A stretch of DNA of 64,000 nucleotides, from NCBI GenBank assembly GCA_009746045.1, contig RPFO01000175.1, forward strand, positions 62,001-126,000, written 5' to 3'. Both the position numbers and the translations under genes were made by a program. Below the pieces are notes generated by a model, which made no database searches, was not told the DNA's origin, and saw only the letters and a list, made by a program, of their open reading frames with translations. Every line of letters starts with the position of its first letter. The first letter of the stretch is position 1. Origin of the DNA: Mesostigma viride (Eukaryota > Streptophyta > Mesostigmatophyceae > Mesostigmatales > Mesostigmataceae). Positions 49,801-57,650 of this stretch are shown here, piece by piece.

Positions 49801-52800
49801 AGAAGAGCGCTGCGTGAACAAGGTGGGTGGGTGCGCAAGAAGAGCGCTGCGTGGACAAGGTGGGTGGGTGCGCAAGAAGAGCGCTGCGTGTACAAGGTGG
49901 GTGCGTGCGCAAGAAGAGCGCTGCGTGGACAAGGTGGGTGCGTGCGCAAGAAGAGCGCTGCGTGGACAAGGTGGGTGGGTGCGCAAGAAGAGCGCTGCGT
50001 GAACAAGGTGGGTGGGTGCGCAAGAAGAGCGCTGCGTGGACAAGGTGGGTGGGTGCGCAAGAAGAGCGCTGCGTGAACAAGGTGGGTGGGTGCGCAAGAA
50101 GAGCGCTGCGTGAACAAGGTGGGTGGGTGCGCAAGAAGAGCGCTGCGTGAACAAGGTGGGTGGGTGGGTGCGCAAGAAGAGGGCTGCGTGGACAAGGTGG
50201 GTGGGTGGGTGCGCAAGAAGAGCGCTGCGTGGACAAGGTGGGTGGGTGCGCAAGAAGAGCGCTGCGTGGACAAGGTGGGTGCGTGCGCAAGAAGAGCGCT
50301 GCGTGAACAAGGTGGGTGGGTGCGCAAGAAGAGCGCTGCGTGAACAAGGTGGGTGGGTGCGCAAGAAGAGCGCTGCGTGAACAAGGTGGGTGGGTGCGCA
50401 AGAAGAGCGCTGCGTGAACAAGGTGGGTGGGTGCGCAAGAAGAGCGCTGCGTGAACAAGGTGGGTGGGTGCGCAAGAAGAGCGCTGCGTGAACAAGGTGG
50501 GTGGGTGGGTGCGCAAGAAGAGCGCTGCGTGGACAAGGTGGGTGCGTGCGCAAGAAGAGCGCTGCGTGAACAAGGTGGGTGGGTGCGCAAGAAGAGCGCT
50601 GCGTGAACAAGGTGGGTGGGTGCGCAAGAAGAGCGCTGCGTGAACAAGGTGGGTGGGTGCGCAAGAAGAGCGCTGCGTGAACAAGGTGGGTGGGTGCGCA
50701 AGAAGAGCGCTGCGTGAACAAGGTGGGTGGGTGCGCAAGAAGAGCGCTGCGTGAACAAGGTGGGTGGGTGCGCAAGAAGAGCGCTGCGTGAACAAGGTGG
50801 GTGGGTGCGCAAGAAGAGCGCTGCGTGAACAAGGTGGGTGGGTGGGTGCGCAAGAAGAGCGCTGCGTGGACAAGGTGGGTGCGTGCGCAAGAAGAGCGCT
50901 GCGTGAACAAGGTGGGTGGGTGCGCAAGAAGAGCGCTGCGTGAACAAGGTGGGTGGGTGCGCAAGAAGAGCGCTGCGTGAACAACGTGGGTGGGTGGGTG
51001 CGCAAGAAGAGCGCTGCGTGGACAAGGTGGGTGCGTGCGCAAGAAGAGCGCTGCGTGAACAAGGTGGGTGCGTGCGCAAGAAGAGCGCTGCGTGAACAAG
51101 GTGGGTGCGTGCGCAAGAAGAGCGCTGCGTGAACAAGGTGGGTGGGTGCGCAAGAAGAGCGCTGCGTGAACAAGGTGGGTGGGTGCGCAAGAAGAGCGCT
51201 GCGTGAACAAGGTGGGTAGGTGCGTGCGCAAGAAGAGCGCTGCGTGGACAAGGTGGGTGGGTGGGTGCGCAAGAAGAGCGCTGCGTGAACAAGGTGGGTG
51301 GGTGGAAGGTGAAGGGCTCGAAGGATGAGGGGTGAGGGTACCACGTGGAGGCGCTGTACCTGTTGGGCATCGCGTACCAGAAACTGCGCATGACGAGGAG
51401 CTAAGGTGGGTGGGTGTAAGATCGCTGCGTGGCGAACGATTGAGCTTCGCATGCATGCAAAGATATCTCATTCAGCTGTCCCATGTATATTAAAAACAGT
51501 AACATTATTAGGATATATTTTTGGATTAGATCCCCCATGCAACTGTCCTCATTCACCCACTCCTCGCTAGAAAGCTTGTCAAGCTTGTGAAGGTGCCATG
51601 GCCACAGGAAAGGTGCCCATAGCCTTTGTCTCGTACCTTTTTATCACCTTGAATTGGTATTCAGTGCTTTGGTGACAGGGGCCATCGCTTCGCCCGACTC
51701 GTGTCGTAGCCAAATATAAGTGCTCTCACGGGAACCATATGTACTTGCGTCCGGCCGGGCCAAACGGAATGGGTACCCTGCACATGTACCCTGGCATATA
51801 CCCTGTCTGCCCTCACAACCAGTGCGCCCTGTGCATGCCGTGATGAGCCTCACCCATCATCCATACCCTCGGACCGCTCTGCACAACCTTGTGCATGTGA
51901 CTTATACCACCACCATGAGCACGCCACCCTGACCAGTGCCTAGCCACGATCTGCAAGCTCAACCCCCTGTCAAACTGGAAGACCGAGTCCTGGAGCAGGT
52001 TGTGGCAGACCTATGGACACCCATGGACACCTATGGACACCTATGGACACCTATGGACACCTATGGACACCTATGGACACCTATGGACACCTATGGACAC
52101 CTATGGACACCTATGGACACCTATGGGCACCTATGGACACCTATGGACACCTATGGACACCTATGGACACCTATGGACACCCCGCCCCTATGCCTGACCC
52201 CGCACGATTGTGCATCATATCACACTATCACTCTATTACTATCATATCACTATGTTACTATCATATTACTATATTACTCGCATATTACTATAGTACTCCC
52301 ATAGCACTATATCACTATCATATCACTATATTACTATCATATCACTATCGATCCATGCCCATGCCTTATTGCGTTTACCATTCCATGCTTATTGCGTTTA
52401 CTATCGCTTGCCTTGTGTGTTTACCACCGTATCGTACCACTGTATCGTTTACCACCGTATCGTGTACGTTTGTATCCAGGCGGTGGCGGATCTGAGCAAG
52501 GGCCTGCGGCTGACCAGCCGCTCGGGCGACGAGTTCCGCAGCGAGATGCTGTTTGCGCGCGGTGTGGCCAGCCGCGACCTGGGGGAGTATGCGGAAGCGA
52601 TCAAGGACCTGCAGTTTGCCAGCGAGAAGAACGCCAACGGGTGAGATGAGACCGATACGTGACTGGGATACCTGCGACACGTTTGTCAACACGAACACTG
52701 TATATAGAGCGCATGAGGGTGCGAAGAGTACGAAATGTGCCTGCGATGCCTATACTACCAGTGGTACTGTTATTTCTGCGTATAGCGAGAGGGACGCCCC

Positions 52801-55800
52801 CACAGCGGCACACCCCGCTGCGTGCGGAAACCCCATACTAGCCGCACTTGATGCACTGCTACCCTTAGAGAGAGCTCACGGAGATGGCGTAAGAGCCATG
52901 CCCTTGCTAGAAGCGCTAGAAGCACTGCTGGAAACTGGAAATTTGTTTTAGAGAGGAGTGTAAGGGGGCGCGCCGGTCCCCAACTATCACAAAGGAGTTT
53001 AACTAGTTGGATTCATTATTGACCTGAAATGTTGTATTAAAATCGAGTTTGAGTAGCTGGATTCATTATTTATCTGAAATGTTGTATTAGAAAGGTGTTT
53101 GACTTGTCTGAGTCATTAGTCATGTGAAATGCTGTATTAGAGAGGAAGTTGACTAATCTGATTCATTATTGATCTGCAACAGGTCGGTGATGATGGTGCC
53201 GGAATAAGACTTTCAGTTTGTGGTCAGCTGCCTCGCCTACGGCTTGCTTGTCTACCCTACACCCACCCAGCTCAGCCCAATTCCTCCCCCCCCCCCCCCT
53301 CCCCCCCTTGGAATGGCATCCCTGTGCAGGCCCCTGGACCCCCGCATCGCGCTGGCGCTGACGTACCTGGCCTCGGGTGACCTGACAGGAAGCGTGCGGG
53401 AGCTGCAGTCGATTCTGGCGTTCAACCGGACGCCGCGGTAAGGCATCCACACACTGAGAACGTGGGCGGAGAAGAGGTCCACGCAAACCCAAACAGGCGC
53501 CCCCGGACCCATGGCACACACCACCACCACCACCACCACCACCACCACCACCACCACCACCACCACCACCACCACCACCACCACCACCACCACCACCACC
53601 ACCACCACCACCACCACCACCACCACCACCACCACCACCACCTCGTCCCCTCTGTCTTGTCACTCTCTTGACACAATTGGGATGAGTGCGGGAACGAATT
53701 CGAAATTTGAGACCCAGACAGCATAGTTCTTGCCAGCCAAGATCTTTCGAGACGAAGATTTGGAATGTGCGGAAAACGCGAAGGGAAAATGACACCAGCG
53801 GTGCAGCCATGCGAGCATGCATGCAGACAGCCACGCAGGCATGCAGGCCGACAGCCATGCAGGCATGCATGCAGACAGCCACGCAGGCATGCATGCAGAC
53901 AGCCATGCAGGCATGCATGCCGACAGCCACGCAGGCATGCATGCGGGGTACCGAGAGAGGACTGCGAGGGTGTGGGGGAGGCACAAGGTTTTGGTGTCCC
54001 ACCGTTCCACGTTCTTGCTCCGGGTGCCCATGCATGCCTTCTCTGCTTCTTCTTCTCTGCGTCATTCTCATCCTCTTCTCATTCCCTGCTTCCTTCTCTG
54101 CTTCTTCTTTCTCTCCTTAAACCATGCATGCCTTTATGCATCTGCCACGGGTCACGCCTGCACTGATTCACATCAAAGTGAGCTTAGCCCAAACGAGGCT
54201 GCGCCACGGAGCATAGGCCCTGATTAACAAGGATGGCGTCGGGGATAGGAACGGGTGTGGGGAGTGGGGAGAGTACACCCCCCGCATCGTTCGTTCTAAG
54301 TCAGGGGCAACAATGCGGGGAGAGCGCGTGCATACCCTTTCTGCGCCCACTCCCCACGTGTGGGTCTATTCGCCGTATGCCACCATATGCGCGGGCAATC
54401 ATTTCTCACTGTGGTACCTCCACATATCATCATCTGCATGTCATTATCCACATATTATCATCCATATTTTCTTATCCACATATTGTTATCCACGCATTAT
54501 TATCCACATATTATCATCCGGGTGTTACCCACATTAGTTGCGCATGCATGAAAGCACCCAGCACTTACGTTTTGACACGTGGGTAACCTCCTGACCCCTG
54601 ACCCCTGACCCCTGACCCCTGACCCCTGACCCCTGACCCCTGACCCCTGACCCCTGACCCCTGACCCCTGACCCCTGACCCCTGACCCCTGACCCCTGAC
54701 CCCTGACCCCTGACCCCTGACCCCTGACCCTTGACCCCTGACCCCTGACCCCTGACCCCGTTTTCCAATTCCTTATTTCACACTCTCCGTTCCCTATTCC
54801 ACGACCCCCCCATCCTGCTCCCCCCAAGTGAGCTTTTCAAACCGGCGGGGCGTTCCCCCCTCATGAACTGGTGTCGCGCGTGCGCGTTCTGCCCCTCTCG
54901 CGTCGGTTCCCCGCCCCAGCCACCACGAGCTGCTGGGCATTCACCCCACGTCCCCCTATTCCGCCGTACCACATTCCCCACGACTCCCCTCTGCCTATCC
55001 CCCCCACCCCAGCTACTACAACCTGCTGGGCATGGTGCGCGCAGTGACGCGGGACCTGCCGGCCGCCAAGCGCGAGTTTACGTTCGGGATGTCGGAGCCT
55101 GGGGGCGCCGAGTGCGCCCCCCTCTACTACAACCGGGCAGTCGCCTTCCAGAGCATGGCGGAGCTGATGGGGGGGCAGCTGGCGTGCCCCCCCAGCGAGC
55201 GAGAGGAGATGCGCAAGGAGCTCGAGGGCGCGGCGCCGCTCGACGTGAGTCGCGGGAAGGGGGGTGGGGAGGACTTTGGGATGATAGTGATCGTGGGGAT
55301 GATAGTGACCGTGGGGATGATAGTGACCGTGGGGATGATAGTGACCATGGGGATGATAGTGACCATGGTGCTGATAGTGACCATGGTGCTTATAGTGACT
55401 GTGGTGCTGATAATGAGCATGGTGCTGATAGTGACCATGGTGCTGATAGAGACCATGGTGCTGATAGTGACCGTGGTGCTGATAGTGACCATGGTGCTGT
55501 TAGTGACCATGGTGCTGATAGTGATCATGGTGCTGATAGTGACCGTGGTGCTGATAGTGCTGCTGATGGGGATCATGGTACTGATATTCCAGATGATTGC
55601 AATGATGGGATACCCTTTCTTTGCCACGCTTAGCGTTGTACGAGCGGTAAGGATGGCATGTCTAGTCTCCCGTAGTTTAGATGCTTACTGCTGCGAGGTA
55701 ATTAGATATTTGTGAGGCGCTGAGTGGGGCATCTGCCGGGATCTGGGAACGGTCCCTCCGCTAGCTTCATCATCCGTCAGGTCACGATTCAACGTCTGTC

Positions 55801-57619
55801 AATAATTGTCCGATGCCCGTGCTGGGACCCCTGTCGCTGAATTTAATGCATCAAATATTACCGTTCCGGGACTCGGACGAGAGGCGGAGGCGCTTCTATC
55901 CTAGTCTTGCTGTCTTCCTTGCCTTTCCATTAAAATTTCATGAACCAAGAAGAAACGCAGGAAACGTAGGAAGATGGGTGGTACAAGAAAAGACCTTCTT
56001 CGCTCTCCCCCCCCCACCCCCACCTAGCCCTGGCCATTCCATCAAGAATCTTGATTGCCTTTCGCGCATGTTTGCCCACTATACAGCGCTCCTCTCTCAG
56101 AATTTTAATTGTGATGTCACGCTGCTTCATAAGCCGGGTGGGAGTGGAGACCCCCTATTTAAGGCTCCAGCATCAGGTTTCTCACACCTGACACCGTCAA
56201 GTAAAAACCCTGCATCCAATTCATCATATTATTTTGTTTAATAAAGAAAGAATTAGTAATTAAGCTACTGAGTCTTAGTTAGTTATTTTTTTTCTGCTTT
56301 CTCACGGGAGCCCCTTCATCTTTGGCCATCCCCCCCCTAACCCACCCCACCCACCCCCTACAATACGTCTACCAGCTGGCGCTCGCCGACATCGACTCCG
56401 CCATCCACCTCGACCCTACCAGCTCCCTCTTCCTGTACACCAAAGGGACAATCCTCATCCTCCGCAACGAGCTGCGGCCCGCGGTGGCCGCATTCGAAGC
56501 CGCGCTTGCGCTCAGCCCTCGCCACGTGGCGAGCCTTTTCGGCTGCGCGGTCGCGCTCAGCCGGCTGCACATGCACCACCGCGCGGCGCGCATGCTCTCC
56601 CAGGCGATCGTGATTCAGCCGTGGGACGCGGGCCTGCACGAGGCGCTTGGCTTGGTGCTGCAGGTAAAGGGGTGCTGCCGGTGACGGGGGTCTAGGATAG
56701 GAAACGGCAATAAGAGACTCGTCTAAAAGTGCAAAAAGTGATCGTTATCCTTAACGTTTATGGTTAAGGTTATGGTCATGGTTAGGGTTAGGGTCAGGGT
56801 TAGGGTTAGGGTTAGGGTTAGGGTTAGGGTTAGGGTTAGGGTTAGGGTTAGGGTTAGGGTTAGGGTTAGGGTTAGGGTTAGGGTTAGGGTTAGGGTTAGG
56901 GTTAGGGTTAGGGTTAGGGTTAGGGTTACGGTTACGGTTACGGTTACGGTTACGGTTACGGTTACGGTTACGGTTACGGTTACGGTTACGGTTACGGTTA
57001 CGGTTACGGTTACGGTTACGGTTACGGTTACGGTTACGGTTACGGTTACGGTTACGGTTACGGTTACGGTTACGGTTACGGTTACGGTTACGGTTACGGT
57101 TACGGTTACGGTTACGGTTACGGTTACGGTTGCAGTTACGGTTGCGGTTGCGGTTGCGGTTACGGCTACGGCGACGGCGACGGCTACGGCTACCGTCACC
57201 ATCACCGTCACCGTCACCATCACCGTCACCGTCACCGTCACTGTCACCATCACCGTCACCGTCACCGTCACCGTCACCGTCACCGTCACCGTCACCGTCA
57301 CGGTTACGGTTACGGTTATGGTTATGATTATGGTTACGGCTGCGGCTGCGGCTACGGCTAGGATTGGGGTTGGGTTTGGAGTTCCGGTTGGGGTTGGGGT
57401 TGGGGTTAGGGTTAGGGTTGGAGTTAGGGTCAGGGTTAGGGTCAGGGTCAGGGTCAGGGTCAGGGTCAGGGTCAGGGTCAGGGTCAGGGTCAGGGTCAGG
57501 GTCAGGGTCAGGGTCAGGGTCAGGGTCAGGGTCAGGGTCAGGGCTAGGGTTTAGGGTCAGGGTTCAGGGTCAGGGCGATGGCGGTGGCGGTGGCGGTGGC
57601 GGTGGCGGTGGCGGTGGCG

Positions 57620-57650
<31 letters not shown>

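Larger units (their letters stand above)
53438..55012 (+). other. TPR gene intron 5
   Basis: 1,575 bp with three tandem arrays: (CAC)n at 53517-53641, a 24-bp GCATGC-rich repeat at about 53815-53945, and the heptamer CCCCTGA at 54591-54759. A T/A-rich CCACATATTATCATC repeat section lies at about 54420-54520. The acceptor is CCCCACCCCAG. Confidence 0.75.

Noticed and set aside
48087-51471. Three overlapping minus-strand frames of more than 1,000 codons with [14 protein letters not shown] repeats
   Set aside because: They are produced by a stop-free 37-bp repeat whose period cycles through all three frames. The array sits in an intron of a plus-strand gene.
53166-54071. 301-residue minus-strand frame with poly-Gly and MHAC repeats
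   Set aside because: Built from the (CAC)n and 24-bp repeats within intron 5 of the TPR gene.
56780-56925. A chromosome end (telomere)
   Set aside because: The TTAGGG run is short, internal, followed by more exons of the same gene and 6 kb of further sequence.
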